Origin: Solirubrobacterales bacterium
GTDB taxonomy: Bacteria > Actinomycetota > Thermoleophilia > Solirubrobacterales > 70-9
Length of the DNA stretch: 64,000 nucleotides
Direction: 5' to 3'
Assembly (NCBI GenBank): GCA_025450195.1
Contig: JANWHW010000016.1
Span: 1 to 64,000 of the forward strand
Each line of letters opens with the position of its first letter. The first letter of the stretch is position 1. The position numbers and the translations under genes are program-made. Positions 34,441 to 43,549 of this stretch are shown piece by piece. A model generated the notes under the pieces. The model was not told the origin of the DNA, did not search any database, and worked only from the letters and a program-made list of their open reading frames with translations.

Positions 34441-34542
34441 TCCGAACTCCAATCGCCCTGCACCTAGGGTCACGAGGACTTTACCTCAGCTACTTGAATA
34501 GATCAGGTTGGAAGAGGCATCTCCCGAAGTACCCTTTTTGCG

Positions 34543-36723
34543 ATGACGCAACGCAACCGAAGACGTCACCGTCACCGCGGCGGTGTCCGCAGCAAGTTGC
34601 TGTTCGTCGCGGGGGGCATACTCGCGGTGGGCGCCGTGGTGGTGATCGGCATTGCCTCCTGGGTGCTCGACGTTGCCGCAAAGGCACCGCCGCTCTCCGA
34701 CTGCCGGCCGATCGATCGGGGCGGAAACTCCATCCTGATTGCCGGGGACGGCAGTCGCCTCGGCTACATCGCCTCCGACGAGGCCCGCACCCCCGTCGCC
34801 ATCGATCGCGTCTCGGAGGACCTCAAGTACGCCACGGTGGCAATCGAGGACGAGCGCTTCTTCGAGCACGACGGGATCGACATCGAGGGCGGCTTTCGCG
34901 CCCTGATCGAGAACATCGAGGCGGGTGAGATCGTGCAGGGAGGGTCGACGATCACGATGCAGCTGATGCGCAACCTCTGCATCACCGACCCCAAGCGCAA
35001 CCTCGAACGCAAGATCCAGGAGGCCGAACTCGCCCTGGAGTACGAGAAGAAGTTCTCCAAGCAGGACATCCTCGGCAAGTACCTCAACAGCGCCTCGTAC
35101 GGCACGATCAACGGAGCAACGGCGATTGGGGTCCAGGCGGCCTCGCGGATCTATTTCTCGAAGCCTGTCTGGAAGCTCACCCTCGAGCAGTCCGCTTTGC
35201 TCGCCGGCCTGCCGCAGGCCCCATCGGACTACAACCCGATCCTCAACCCAAGCGGGGCGCTCGCCAGGCGCAATGACGTTCTCTCGATGATGGCGAAGCT
35301 GGGCTACATCTCCCATCGGCGAGCCCTGGAAGGGCAGCAGCGAAACCTCCAGCTGAAGCCTTCCGATACCTACTTCAAGCGGCGTCAGCCCTACTTCTTC
35401 GACTACGTCGAGGACAAGCTGATCGAGAAGTACGGGGTGAACACCGTGCGCAAGGGCGGGCTGCGCGTCTACACGACGATCGACCCCGCCCTGCAAGAAG
35501 TCGGGGAAGAAGCGATAAGCACCGCGCTCCCGTACTCGGAAGATCCTGCTTCGGCGCTCGTCTCGATCGATCCCAGCAGCGGCTACATCAAGGCGATGGT
35601 CTCGAGCTCGAACTACGAACAGAGCCAGTTCAACCTGGCCGCCCAGGGCCATCGCCAGCCGGGATCGACCTTCAAGGCCTTCGTTCTAACCACGGCAATC
35701 AAGCAGGGGATCGACCCGTACTCCACCTACTACACCTCCAAACCACTCAGTCTCGATCTTCCCGAGTGGGGGCATTGGGAGGTGGCGACCGCCGACGAGG
35801 GATACCAGGGGACGATCAACCTCCAGCAGGCGACCGTCGCCTCCGACAACACCGTCTTCGCCCAGCTCGACCTCGACGTCGGCCCTGAGAACGTCGCCGA
35901 GACCGCGAAGTCAATGGGAATCGAAACCGAACTCGACGGGATCCCCGCTGAGGGGATCGGCGGGCTGCGAATCGGCGTCTCCCCCCTCGAGATGTCAGAT
36001 GCCTACGCGACGCTCGCCGCAGGGGGAATACACCGCAACCCGATCGCGATCCGCCGGGTGGTGTTCCCCGACGAGCGCATCGACCATCCCGAACACGCAG
36101 ATCCAAAGCGGGTCCTCCCCGAAGCGGTCGCTTACGAGGTGACCCAGCTGCTCCACGACAACATCACCGGTGGCACCGGTACCGCCGCCTACACGGGATG
36201 CGGCGGGCAGGCGGGCAAGACGGGGACCACCGACAACTACACCGACGCCTGGTTCGCCGGCTACCAGCCCAACCTGGCAACCGTTGTTTGGGTTGGCTAT
36301 CCGCAATCCAACGACATCGAAATGGTCAGCGTCCACGGCACGACGGTGTTCGGAGGAACTTTCCCAGCGCAGATCTGGAACTCCCTCTACGCCAACGGAG
36401 AAATCCCCTGTGAAGAATTCTCGGCGCCCGAGACGTCGGCCAGCTTGGCGCCGTTCTTCGGCGAGTTCACGCAATCGGAGCCGGCAAGCGGTGACTCCCC
36501 CTCCGAAGAAGAGGATGACAAGAACAAAGACGGCAAGAAAAAGGGAGAGGATGCAGTCGGTGGCTACGACCCGGGTGCGTACACGCCTGGTGCCGGGCAG
36601 CAGGAACCAACTCCGTCCCCTTCTCCAGAACCAGGGTCCAGCCCATCGCCACCCCCCACCGAAGGGGGCGGGGAAGTTGGGGTCGGCGGTGGCACGCCCA
36701 CCGGCGGCGTCGGTCCCGGCTGA
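34543..36723 (+). CDS. Bifunctional class A penicillin-binding protein
   Basis: 726 residues: short basic tail, transmembrane helix (about 18-40), GT51 glycosyltransferase with catalytic Glu in EDERFFEHDG (102) and GGSTITMQ (133-140), then the transpeptidase with STFK (375-378, active Ser 375), SDN (434-436) and KTG (559-561). It polymerises and cross-links peptidoglycan. The last 85 residues are a disordered charged, then Pro/Ser/Gly-rich tail, as in actinobacterial PonA-type proteins. Single gene, followed by a palindrome cluster. Confidence 0.95.
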   Translation: MTQRNRRRHRHRGGVRSKLLFVAGGILAVGAVVVIGIASWVLDVAAKAPPLSDCRPIDRGGNSILIAGDGSRLGYIASDEARTPVAIDRVSEDLKYATVAIEDERFFEHDGIDIEGGFRALIENIEAGEIVQGGSTITMQLMRNLCITDPKRNLERKIQEAELALEYEKKFSKQDILGKYLNSASYGTINGATAIGVQAASRIYFSKPVWKLTLEQSALLAGLPQAPSDYNPILNPSGALARRNDVLSMMAKLGYISHRRALEGQQRNLQLKPSDTYFKRRQPYFFDYVEDKLIEKYGVNTVRKGGLRVYTTIDPALQEVGEEAISTALPYSEDPASALVSIDPSSGYIKAMVSSSNYEQSQFNLAAQGHRQPGSTFKAFVLTTAIKQGIDPYSTYYTSKPLSLDLPEWGHWEVATADEGYQGTINLQQATVASDNTVFAQLDLDVGPENVAETAKSMGIETELDGIPAEGIGGLRIGVSPLEMSDAYATLAAGGIHRNPIAIRRVVFPDERIDHPEHADPKRVLPEAVAYEVTQLLHDNITGGTGTAAYTGCGGQAGKTGTTDNYTDAWFAGYQPNLATVVWVGYPQSNDIEMVSVHGTTVFGGTFPAQIWNSLYANGEIPCEEFSAPETSASLAPFFGEFTQSEPASGDSPSEEEDDKNKDGKKKGEDAVGGYDPGAYTPGAGQQEPTPSPSPEPGSSPSPPPTEGGGEVGVGGGTPTGGVGPG

Positions 36724-36800
36724 GAAGAAGCTTCGGGTGGAGAAGCTTTTGAAGCTTTGATGGGCTTCGAGAGGGATGCCGGTGCCTCTCTCCGGGAATG

Positions 36801-36919
36801 TCGCCGAAGGCGGCGATATGCAATCCGATGCTTGCGCGGCGAAGCCGCGCTCCTCATTAGTCGCACGCGCTGTAGGCGCGTGCGACCTCAATTCCCGGGG
36901 AGGGATGCCGGCATCCCTC
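36801..36919. repeat. Cluster of four perfect hairpins in a 236-bp intergenic gap
   Basis: Between the convergent penicillin-binding-protein and LPG-synthase-like genes: TCGCCG 36801-36806 with 36811-36816; GCGCGGC 36834-36840 with 36844-36850; an 11-bp stem 36860-36870 with 36876-36886; and a perfect 20-bp palindrome 36900-36919 (GAGGGATGCC and its complement). The 12-mer gagggatgccgg of the last palindrome also occurs at 36771-36782. No gene is seen in the gap. Confidence 0.75.
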
Positions 36920-36959
36920 TTGACCGCCCGGATAAGGATTGAGGCTGTTGTGGGTCGAC

Positions 36960-38033
36960 CTAGAGGACCTCGGGAGCACGACCCTCGAATTTCGAGTCCG
37001 CCTCCCCCTCCTCCTCCGGGGATGGGTGCAGAACCCCGGTGGGGATCGACCATCCCTCTCTTTTCCCCAGTGCGGTGACGATTCCCACATAGAGGAGCTC
37101 GACGACCGTCAGCACTCCCCGCACCGCAATCGCCACCAGGGAGCCGATCGCGAAGCTCTGACTTGGCACCGCGACCTTTACCGCCCATGCGAAGGCGGCG
37201 TCCCGTATGCCCAGGCCGGCGGGCGCGACCAGCGTGACGAGCGCCGCCACGTAGCCGATCGCCTGCGCCGAGCCGACGACGAGGATGTCACTGGCCGAGA
37301 TCGTGCTGACCGAGCGGGCGACGCAGTAGATCCCCACCGCGACCACTCCCCAGTTGAGGGTGTAGTAGGCAAGCAGCGTCACCACACCGCGCAGTGAGAT
37401 GACCTCCGGCAATGCCTCGCGACCGAATGCCCGCAGCACTCGATCGGCGAGAGGCCCGAAGACGCGAGGGTGGAGCAGGGTGATGGCGACTGGGATCAGC
37501 AACAGCACCGACCAGCGCAGCACCTCCCCCTGCAGGTCGGGGTGGCTGATGATGAAGTAGGCGGCGAGGCAGAACGCCGAGGTTGCCTGGAGCGCCTGTT
37601 CGTAGACGATGCTGGCGATCGTGATGCGCCGAGGCACCCCGGCGCGCTCGGAAAGCAGCACCCTGCCCAGCACATAGAGGACGCTGCCGGGAACGTAGCG
37701 TGCCAGCAGGGGCTGCCCCCAGGCCACCTGCGCACGGCCGAACCCGAGCGGGTAGCCGAGGAAACGGAGGGTCAGGTCCCAGCCGAGCGCGTTGAGCGCG
37801 TAGAAGATCGGCAGCACGATGAAGGCTGGGATCAGCCACCAGACGTGGAAGTGGACGCCCTTGTCCTTGATCTCCGCCCACTGGTTGACCACCGTGAGCA
37901 CGAGGAAGCCGAAGATGACGATCGCAATCCCCAGCTGTATTGCGAGGCGGACGCGTTTGCTGCGAGGTGGACGGGTCCCGAACCGGGCGCCGGCTTCTCC
38001 GATCCGATGTAGAAGTGGCTGGCGGCGATCCAC
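36960..38033 (-). CDS. Lysylphosphatidylglycerol-synthase-type (UPF0104/YbhN-like) membrane protein
   Basis: 357 residues from a GTG, about eight hydrophobic segments. Conserved family segments visible: RYVPGSVLYVLGRV, LATVYEQ-like IASIVYEQAL and PAGLGIRDA near the last helices. Family members flip or bind lipids or polyprenyl glycans; only some carry the catalytic aminoacyl-transfer domain, which is absent here. The C-terminal 35 residues are acidic and disordered. Stop lies at the palindrome-rich gap; the thiL gene starts 87 bp upstream on the other strand. Confidence 0.85.
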   Translation of the reverse strand: MDRRQPLLHRIGEAGARFGTRPPRSKRVRLAIQLGIAIVIFGFLVLTVVNQWAEIKDKGVHFHVWWLIPAFIVLPIFYALNALGWDLTLRFLGYPLGFGRAQVAWGQPLLARYVPGSVLYVLGRVLLSERAGVPRRITIASIVYEQALQATSAFCLAAYFIISHPDLQGEVLRWSVLLLIPVAITLLHPRVFGPLADRVLRAFGREALPEVISLRGVVTLLAYYTLNWGVVAVGIYCVARSVSTISASDILVVGSAQAIGYVAALVTLVAPAGLGIRDAAFAWAVKVAVPSQSFAIGSLVAIAVRGVLTVVELLYVGIVTALGKREGWSIPTGVLHPSPEEEGEADSKFEGRAPEVL

Positions 38034-38120
38034 GTGCGTCGCACCTTAGAACCTCTTTCAGAATGAGCGCGACACGGATCTGAAGCCCGTCGGAATGCCC
38101 AGCGGCCACAATTGACGTGT

Positions 38121-39098
38121 ATGAGTGAGTTCGAGCTTTTGGCACGGGTGCGAGAGCGACTGCCGGCACCGGGCCCTCAAGTCCGGGTTGGGAGCGGCGA
38201 CGACGCTGCGGTCACGGTGCCCACGGGGGCGACGGCCACGTCCGTCGACGCCCTGATTGAGGGAGTTCACTTCCGGCGAGGCCAGGGCAGCCTGGCGCAG
38301 ATCGGCCACAAGGCGCTGGCCGTCGCGCTCTCTGACCTGGCGGCGATGGGCGCTGAGCCGGGGGAGGCCTACGTGGTGCTTGGCGTTCCGCCGGACCTGG
38401 ACGAGGACGGCTGCATGGAGGTGCTCGACGGAATCGCGGATCTCTCCGCCACGACCGGCACGAGCCTTGCCGGGGGAGATGTGACTCGGGCGCCCGTTCT
38501 GATGCTGGCGGTAACGGTTGTCGGTCACGCGCCCAGCCCCGCGGAACTCGTGACTCGCGCCGGGGCGTTGCCGGGAGACGCACTGGTGCTGACCGGTGAG
38601 ATCGGCGCCGCTGCTGCTGGCCTACTGGCACTGGAACGACCCGCGACGCGAGCGGCGGTCTCTGCCTCTGTGGCCGAACGGCTGCAGGCCCACCAGCTGG
38701 AGCCACAGCCGCGGATTGCCGCCGGTCGGGCCCTGGCTGAGGCCGGGGCGAACGCGATGATCGACCTCAGCGACGGGCTGGGTGGGGACGCCAAGCACCT
38801 GGCTGAGGCAAGCGGAGTTGGCTTGCAAATCGATGCTGGTGCTTTGCCGGTTGCGGCTGGGGTCGGAGACCTTGCCGCCGCGGCCGGGAAGGAGCCTTTG
38901 CAGCTGGCAATCTCGGGCGGCGAAGACTACGAGCTGCTGGCAGCGCTGCCAGCAGAGCAGCTTCAGGTTGCGAGGGCAGCGGTCGGAGCTCATTCGCCGC
39001 TGAGCCGAATCGGCCAAGTGGTCGCGGGCTCTGGAGTTGAGATCAGGCTGCCTGGCGGGGAGCCTCTGAACCCGACCGGGTTCGATCAGTTTGACTGA
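38121..39098 (+). CDS. thiL: Thiamine-monophosphate kinase
   Basis: 325 residues from the ATG at 38121 (a TTG three codons upstream is less likely). It phosphorylates thiamine monophosphate to the active diphosphate. AIRS/PurM-like ATP-binding fold: GSGDDAAV near the N-terminus, SVDALIEGVHF, ALSDLAAMGAEP and the late LAISGGEDYELL motif, all typical ThiL. It stands alone, with no thi genes near and no TPP riboswitch seen upstream. The 3' end overlaps a small convergent gene by 56 bp. Confidence 0.93.
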   Translation: MSEFELLARVRERLPAPGPQVRVGSGDDAAVTVPTGATATSVDALIEGVHFRRGQGSLAQIGHKALAVALSDLAAMGAEPGEAYVVLGVPPDLDEDGCMEVLDGIADLSATTGTSLAGGDVTRAPVLMLAVTVVGHAPSPAELVTRAGALPGDALVLTGEIGAAAAGLLALERPATRAAVSASVAERLQAHQLEPQPRIAAGRALAEAGANAMIDLSDGLGGDAKHLAEASGVGLQIDAGALPVAAGVGDLAAAAGKEPLQLAISGGEDYELLAALPAEQLQVARAAVGAHSPLSRIGQVVAGSGVEIRLPGGEPLNPTGFDQFD

Positions 39099-39225
39099 TC
39101 CCCATCCCGGCATTGGTCAGCAGCTCCCTTACACCGCGGTGGCGCAGCATCGCCTGTGCCACAAGCGATGGCTCCGGCTTGTAATGGCCGGTCTCAACGA
39201 GCATCTTGAGCTGTTGGCGGTGCAT
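39043..39225 (-). CDS. Small protein with FlgM-like tail, overlapping thiL
   Basis: 60 residues with a GAGGG ribosome site 7 bp before ATG. The core TGHYKPEPSLVAQAMLRHRG followed by VRELL is amphipathic and faintly resembles the C-terminal sigma-binding region of FlgM, though this is too short to be sure. The C-terminal 20 residues, over thiL, are charged and low complexity. Unknown function; the overlap with thiL is the main doubt. Confidence 0.45.
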   Translation of the reverse strand: MHRQQLKMLVETGHYKPEPSLVAQAMLRHRGVRELLTNAGMGISQTDRTRSGSEAPRQAA

Positions 39226-39338
39226 ATCTAACCCTCATATCGGCTCCCTCTTCCCAACCCTTAATTCTTGGTACTCGCACATATGTCCATGAGCGCACCC
39301 TGGGAGAGGCGAGCGGAGCGGGCGGATACGCTTTCTCT

Positions 39339-40034
39339 ATGTCTGGGGGGTCTACGCGCATTCTGCTGGTTGACGATGAGCAGTCCGTTCAGACCTTGCT
39401 CAGCTACCCACTCCGCAAGGACGGCTATCACGTCACCTCAGCGCTGGATGGCAGGGAGGCGCTGGAGCGCTTCACCGAGGGTCGCTTCGACCTGGTCATC
39501 CTCGACCTGATGCTGCCAAAGATCGACGGCGTCGAAGTCTGCCGCCAGCTACGTCGCAACAGCCAGGTGCCAATCATTATGTTGACGGCCAAAGGCAGCG
39601 AGACCGACAAGGTTGCCGGCCTCGAGGTCGGCGCTGACGACTACATCACCAAGCCCTTCTCGATGCGCGAGTTCCGCAGCAGGGTCAAGGCGGCATTGCG
39701 GCGATCGCGAATGGTCGGGCAGCCTCCCGACGATGAGCCAATCGATCAGGGTGACCTCAAGATCGACCCGGCACGCCGCATGGTCACGCTACGCGGGAAG
39801 GAGGTAAAGGTCACCTACGTCGAGTTCGAGATCCTCAGCGCGCTCGCACGATCGCCGGGTCGCGTGCTCAGCCGCGAGACTCTGCTCGAGCACGTTTGGG
39901 GCGATTCTGAGTACCGCGATCCCCGGACCGTCGACGTCCACATCCGCCATCTTCGGGAGAAGCTGGAGCTGGCGCCGAAAGAGCCCGAGTACCTGCTCAC
40001 GGTTCGCGGGGTCGGCTACCGCTTCAAAGAATGA
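39339..40034 (+). CDS. OmpR/PhoB-family response regulator
   Basis: 231 residues. Receiver domain with acidic pair VDDE (12-13), phospho-acceptor Asp56 in VILDLMLP, Thr in IIMLTAKG and Lys in TKPFSM; then a winged-helix domain (FEILSALARSPGRVLSRE; RTVDVHIRHLREKLE; VRGVGYRF). It binds DNA as a dimer. The histidine kinase start overlaps its stop by 4 bp. The downstream HtrA protease suggests regulation of envelope stress (inference). Confidence 0.95.
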   Translation: MSGGSTRILLVDDEQSVQTLLSYPLRKDGYHVTSALDGREALERFTEGRFDLVILDLMLPKIDGVEVCRQLRRNSQVPIIMLTAKGSETDKVAGLEVGADDYITKPFSMREFRSRVKAALRRSRMVGQPPDDEPIDQGDLKIDPARRMVTLRGKEVKVTYVEFEILSALARSPGRVLSRETLLEHVWGDSEYRDPRTVDVHIRHLREKLELAPKEPEYLLTVRGVGYRFKE

Positions 40035-41092
40035 AGAACTTCCGGCTCACCTCGCTCGGCAGCAGGATCACAACGGGCTCGTTGGCAGTCGGGATCGGCA
40101 CATCGACCATCGTCTACATCTGGGTGGTGGTAATCCAGGGCAACGACGATGCCGCCCACCAGATCGTGATCGGCGCCCTGATCGCGATTCTGCTGGCCCT
40201 GGGGATAGGCCTTTACTTCGCTCAGCTGGCGGCGGCGCGCATACAACGCATAGAGGAAGCGACTCGCAAGATCGCCGACGGCGACTTCGCCATCCGGATC
40301 CCGGTCGACTCAGCCGGCCAACTGGGGCAGCTCGCCCGCACTTTCAATGAGATGCAGCGCCGGCTCGCCGAGCTGGACAGCGCCCGCAAGCGGTTCATCG
40401 CAAACGCCTCTCATGAGCTGCGCACCCCGATCTTCAGCCTCGGCGGGTTCGTCGAGTTGCTCGAGGACGAGGAGCCGAGCCCTGAGGAGCGAGCCGAGTT
40501 CGTCCGCACGATGCGGCAGCAGATCGACCGCCTCACCAAGCTCACCGCTGCTCTGCTCGACCTCTCCCAACTCGACGGCGGCGACTTCGTGATGCAGATT
40601 GACAATGTCGACCTCGGCTCCCTCGCTCGCGAGGTGGCCCGCGAGTTCGGTCCGCGCGCGGACCGGCGCGGCTCGCGCCTAGAGCTCCGCACTCCGGATC
40701 ATCCTGTTATCGCCAGCGCGGATCCCGACCGGGTGCGTCAGATCATCCGTATCCTGCTCGACAACGCCCTCACCCATACGCCTGAGGGCACCAGCGTGAC
40801 TGTGACCACCTACTCCGTGAACCACCGAGCCGAGCTGACGGTCTCCGACGAGGGCCCGGGGATTCCGCAGCGCGTCCAGACGCGCCTCTTCGAGCGCTTC
40901 TACAAGGTCGATTCGTCGGGAGGGTCTGGGCTGGGTCTGGCGATTGCCCGCGAGCTGGCGCAAAGGATGGATGCCCGCATCGGCGTTACGTCGAGCAAGC
41001 GTTTCACGGCGTTCACGCTCGACCTGCCTCCCGCCCAGGGGGGAGTCGAGCGGCGGCCCACGGTGGGTCGCTCCATGGGGCTTGCCACGTGA
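40031..41092 (+). CDS. HAMP-containing sensor histidine kinase
   Basis: 353 residues. Two transmembrane helices (about 17-35 and 46-64) separated by only about ten residues (QGNDDAAHQI), so there is practically no extracellular sensor. Then HAMP (about 65-115), the phospho-acceptor His128 in ASHELRTPI, and the HATPase domain (ILLDNALTHTPEG, SDEGPGIP, GGSGLGLAIARELA). Such short-loop kinases usually sense signals in the membrane or through a partner. Coupled to both its regulator and the htrA-like gene. Confidence 0.95.
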   Translation: MKNFRLTSLGSRITTGSLAVGIGTSTIVYIWVVVIQGNDDAAHQIVIGALIAILLALGIGLYFAQLAAARIQRIEEATRKIADGDFAIRIPVDSAGQLGQLARTFNEMQRRLAELDSARKRFIANASHELRTPIFSLGGFVELLEDEEPSPEERAEFVRTMRQQIDRLTKLTAALLDLSQLDGGDFVMQIDNVDLGSLAREVAREFGPRADRRGSRLELRTPDHPVIASADPDRVRQIIRILLDNALTHTPEGTSVTVTTYSVNHRAELTVSDEGPGIPQRVQTRLFERFYKVDSSGGSGLGLAIARELAQRMDARIGVTSSKRFTAFTLDLPPAQGGVERRPTVGRSMGLAT

Positions 41093-42222
41093 CCCGGTGG
41101 ACAGCTCCGATCGCAGCGTTGCTGCTGCTGGCGTTCGCTGGCTGCGGAGACAGCGGGTCCTCCTCCTCCAGCTCACTCGAGCCAGTCGAGACGACGACCC
41201 AAGTAGTGGTGCAAACGGCGTCACGCGGATTCGATCCCGCAGAGGTCTATCGCGAGGCCGCGCCGGGAGTGGTGACTATTCGGACGATCTTCGATGCCGG
41301 CGCGGCCGAAGGCTCGGGCTTCGTCCTCGACACCGAGGGACGGATCGTCACCAATGCGCATGTCGTGACCGGCGAATCGGGAGGAGGTCGAGAGGAAGCG
41401 AACTCGGTCTTCGTCGAGTTCCCCGATCGCAACGTGGTGCCAGCGGAGATAGTCGGCTTCGATCCCTTCGCCGACATCGCCCTGATCAAGGTGAAGCCCG
41501 ACGGCTTCGATCTGCATCCGCTCAAGCTGGGCGATGACAAAGATCTGATCGTCGGCCAGCCGGTGGCGGCAATCGGCAGCCCGTTTGGAGAGCAACAGTC
41601 GCTATCGGTCGGCATCGTCTCGGCCACCGACCGCTCGGTGGGTTCGCTGACCGAGTTCCAGATCGAGGGCGCGATCCAGACGGACGCCTCGATCAACCCC
41701 GGCAACTCCGGTGGCCCCCTGCTCGACGCCGATGCCCGCGTGATCGGGATCAACCAGCAGATCGAGACGAACTCGGGCGCAAACGACGGTGTTGGGTTCG
41801 CGGTGCCGATCTCGGCGGTGAAGCGATCGGTCGCCCAGCTCAAAGACGGCGGCAAGGTCGAGTACGCCTATATCGGCGTTTCCAGCCAGGCGCTCTATCC
41901 ACAGCTTGCCGAGAAGCTCGGGCTCGACGCCGATTTCGGAGGGTTGATCGCGGAAGTCGTCTCCGGAGGACCCGCCGATCAGGCTGGGATCGAGGGCGGC
42001 GATGAGAAGCTGCGCTTCCAGGCCGGTGCCTACAGGACGGGCGGCGACGTGATCCTCAAGGTAGAGGGACACCGCGTGGTCCGCCCAGACGACCTCGCCC
42101 GCCATATCGCCTCCTTCGAGCCGGGCCAAACGGTGACTCTTGAAGTCCTCCACGACGACGGCAGCCGGGAGGATGTCGAGGTCACGCTCGGCAAGCGACC
42201 GGAGAGCAGACAGGCCGGTTGA
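41089..42222 (+). CDS. HtrA/DegP-like serine protease lipoprotein with PDZ domain
   Basis: 377 residues from GTG overlapping the kinase stop. Signal with lipobox-like FAGC (Cys19), so probably lipid-anchored. Trypsin-like catalytic triad His91 (TNAHVV), Asp129 (PFADIALIKV), Ser207 (NPGNSGGP). A single C-terminal PDZ domain (YIGVSSQAL; VVSGGPADQAG) has an insert of about 20 residues before GGDVILKVEGHRV. HtrA proteases degrade or refold misfolded exported proteins; fused in one operon with a two-component system it is likely both regulated by and part of the stress circuit. Confidence 0.93.
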   Translation: MTRWTAPIAALLLLAFAGCGDSGSSSSSSLEPVETTTQVVVQTASRGFDPAEVYREAAPGVVTIRTIFDAGAAEGSGFVLDTEGRIVTNAHVVTGESGGGREEANSVFVEFPDRNVVPAEIVGFDPFADIALIKVKPDGFDLHPLKLGDDKDLIVGQPVAAIGSPFGEQQSLSVGIVSATDRSVGSLTEFQIEGAIQTDASINPGNSGGPLLDADARVIGINQQIETNSGANDGVGFAVPISAVKRSVAQLKDGGKVEYAYIGVSSQALYPQLAEKLGLDADFGGLIAEVVSGGPADQAGIEGGDEKLRFQAGAYRTGGDVILKVEGHRVVRPDDLARHIASFEPGQTVTLEVLHDDGSREDVEVTLGKRPESRQAG

Positions 42223-42280
42223 GCTCGGACTGTGACGAAGCTCGCTCCATCTAACCGCCGCTGCCTGTAGAAATCCCGGC

Positions 42281-43519
42281 GTGCTTCAGGAAGTCTCACT
42301 CGGCCAGAAGTCCCTCGCGGACTACACCCACATCGCGGGCAAGGAGCTGACCGAGCATATCCGGGCACTGGCCGAGCCATTGAAGGGTCAACGCATCCTG
42401 CACGTCAGCGCCACGGCGTTCGGGGGTGGGGTCTCGGAGATCCTCTACACAATCGTGCCGCTGATGCGCGACGCCGGCCTCGACGCGCACTGGCACGTGA
42501 TCTTCGGCAAGGAAGAGTTCTTCAACGCCACCAAGCTCCTTCACAACTCCCTCCAGGGTGCCGAGGAGACGCTGAGCGAGGAGCAGTGGGAGCTGTTCGA
42601 CGAGATCAATGCGATCAACGCGGATGGCCTGCAGGGCGAGTGGGACACGATCGTCGTCCACGACCCTCAACCGATCGGTCTTCGCCGGGGTGCGTCGGAG
42701 AAGAGCCGCAACTGGATCTGGCGCTGCCATATCGACCTCTCCGAGCCCAACCCAGCGCCGATCGCTCGCCTCCAGCCGCTGATCGAAGAGTACGACGCGA
42801 CGGTCTGGCATATGCCTGTTTACGTGCCGAACGGAATGAACGGGAACGGCGGCATCCGCATCATCCCGCCGGCTATCGATCCGCTCTCGCCGAAGAACAT
42901 GGCCTTCTCCCCCGACGACGCCGCCTTCGTCTGCCACCAGTTCGGGATCGACGTGGACCGCCCGTTGATCACGCAGGTCTCGCGCTTTGACCCGTGGAAG
43001 GACCCGATCGGCGTAATCGACGCCTACCGCCTCGTCCACGAGCAGATGCCGGACGTGCAGCTCGCCCTGGTCGGCTCGATGGCCACCGACGACCCGGAGG
43101 GCTGGGAGTTCTTTCAGCACACCGTCGAGTACGCGGATGCCGATCCCGACATCAAGATCCTCAACAACCTCAACAACGTCGGCGCGATCGAGGTCAATGC
43201 GTTCCAGTCCCAGTCAGACGTTTGCCTGCAGAAGTCGATCCGCGAGGGGTTCGGGCTGACCGTCACCGAGGCGCTGTGGAAGGGGCGCCCGACCGTGGCC
43301 GGCAACGTCGGCGGGATCCCTCTTCAGATCGAAGACGGCAAGAGTGGCTTTCTGGTCGATTCGCCCGACGCCTGCGCACAGCGCTGCATCGAGATCCTCG
43401 CCGATCCTGAGCTGGGCAAGCGACTGGGCCGGGCCGGCAAGGAATATGCCCGCCGGGAGTTTCTCTCGCCACGCCTGTTGCGCGACTGGCTGCAGCTGTT
43501 CGGCGAACTCGACACATAG
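42281..43519 (+). CDS. treT: Trehalose synthase TreT (GT4 glycosyltransferase)
   Basis: 412 residues from GTG. GT-B fold: N-terminal LHVSATAFGGGVSEIL, a nucleotide-sugar site in the C-terminal half with SRFDPWKDPIGVIDAYRL and the acidic EGFGLTVTEALWKGRPTV. The layout is that of TreT, which joins NDP-glucose and glucose to trehalose reversibly. It is followed 30 bp on by a GT20 gene, so two trehalose-type routes are adjacent. Confidence 0.85.
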   Translation: MLQEVSLGQKSLADYTHIAGKELTEHIRALAEPLKGQRILHVSATAFGGGVSEILYTIVPLMRDAGLDAHWHVIFGKEEFFNATKLLHNSLQGAEETLSEEQWELFDEINAINADGLQGEWDTIVVHDPQPIGLRRGASEKSRNWIWRCHIDLSEPNPAPIARLQPLIEEYDATVWHMPVYVPNGMNGNGGIRIIPPAIDPLSPKNMAFSPDDAAFVCHQFGIDVDRPLITQVSRFDPWKDPIGVIDAYRLVHEQMPDVQLALVGSMATDDPEGWEFFQHTVEYADADPDIKILNNLNNVGAIEVNAFQSQSDVCLQKSIREGFGLTVTEALWKGRPTVAGNVGGIPLQIEDGKSGFLVDSPDACAQRCIEILADPELGKRLGRAGKEYARREFLSPRLLRDWLQLFGELDT

Positions 43520-43549
43520 AGGCGCAGCGTCCGGGGTAGGCTGGGGCGC

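Noticed and set aside
36724-36959. CRISPR-like array in the palindrome cluster
   Set aside because: The stems differ from each other and spacing is irregular; there are no equal-length direct repeats and no cas genes.
38034-38120. Possible TPP riboswitch upstream of thiL
   Set aside because: The 87-bp gap has no CTGAGA or thi-box core, and is also the 5' region of the divergent membrane-protein gene.
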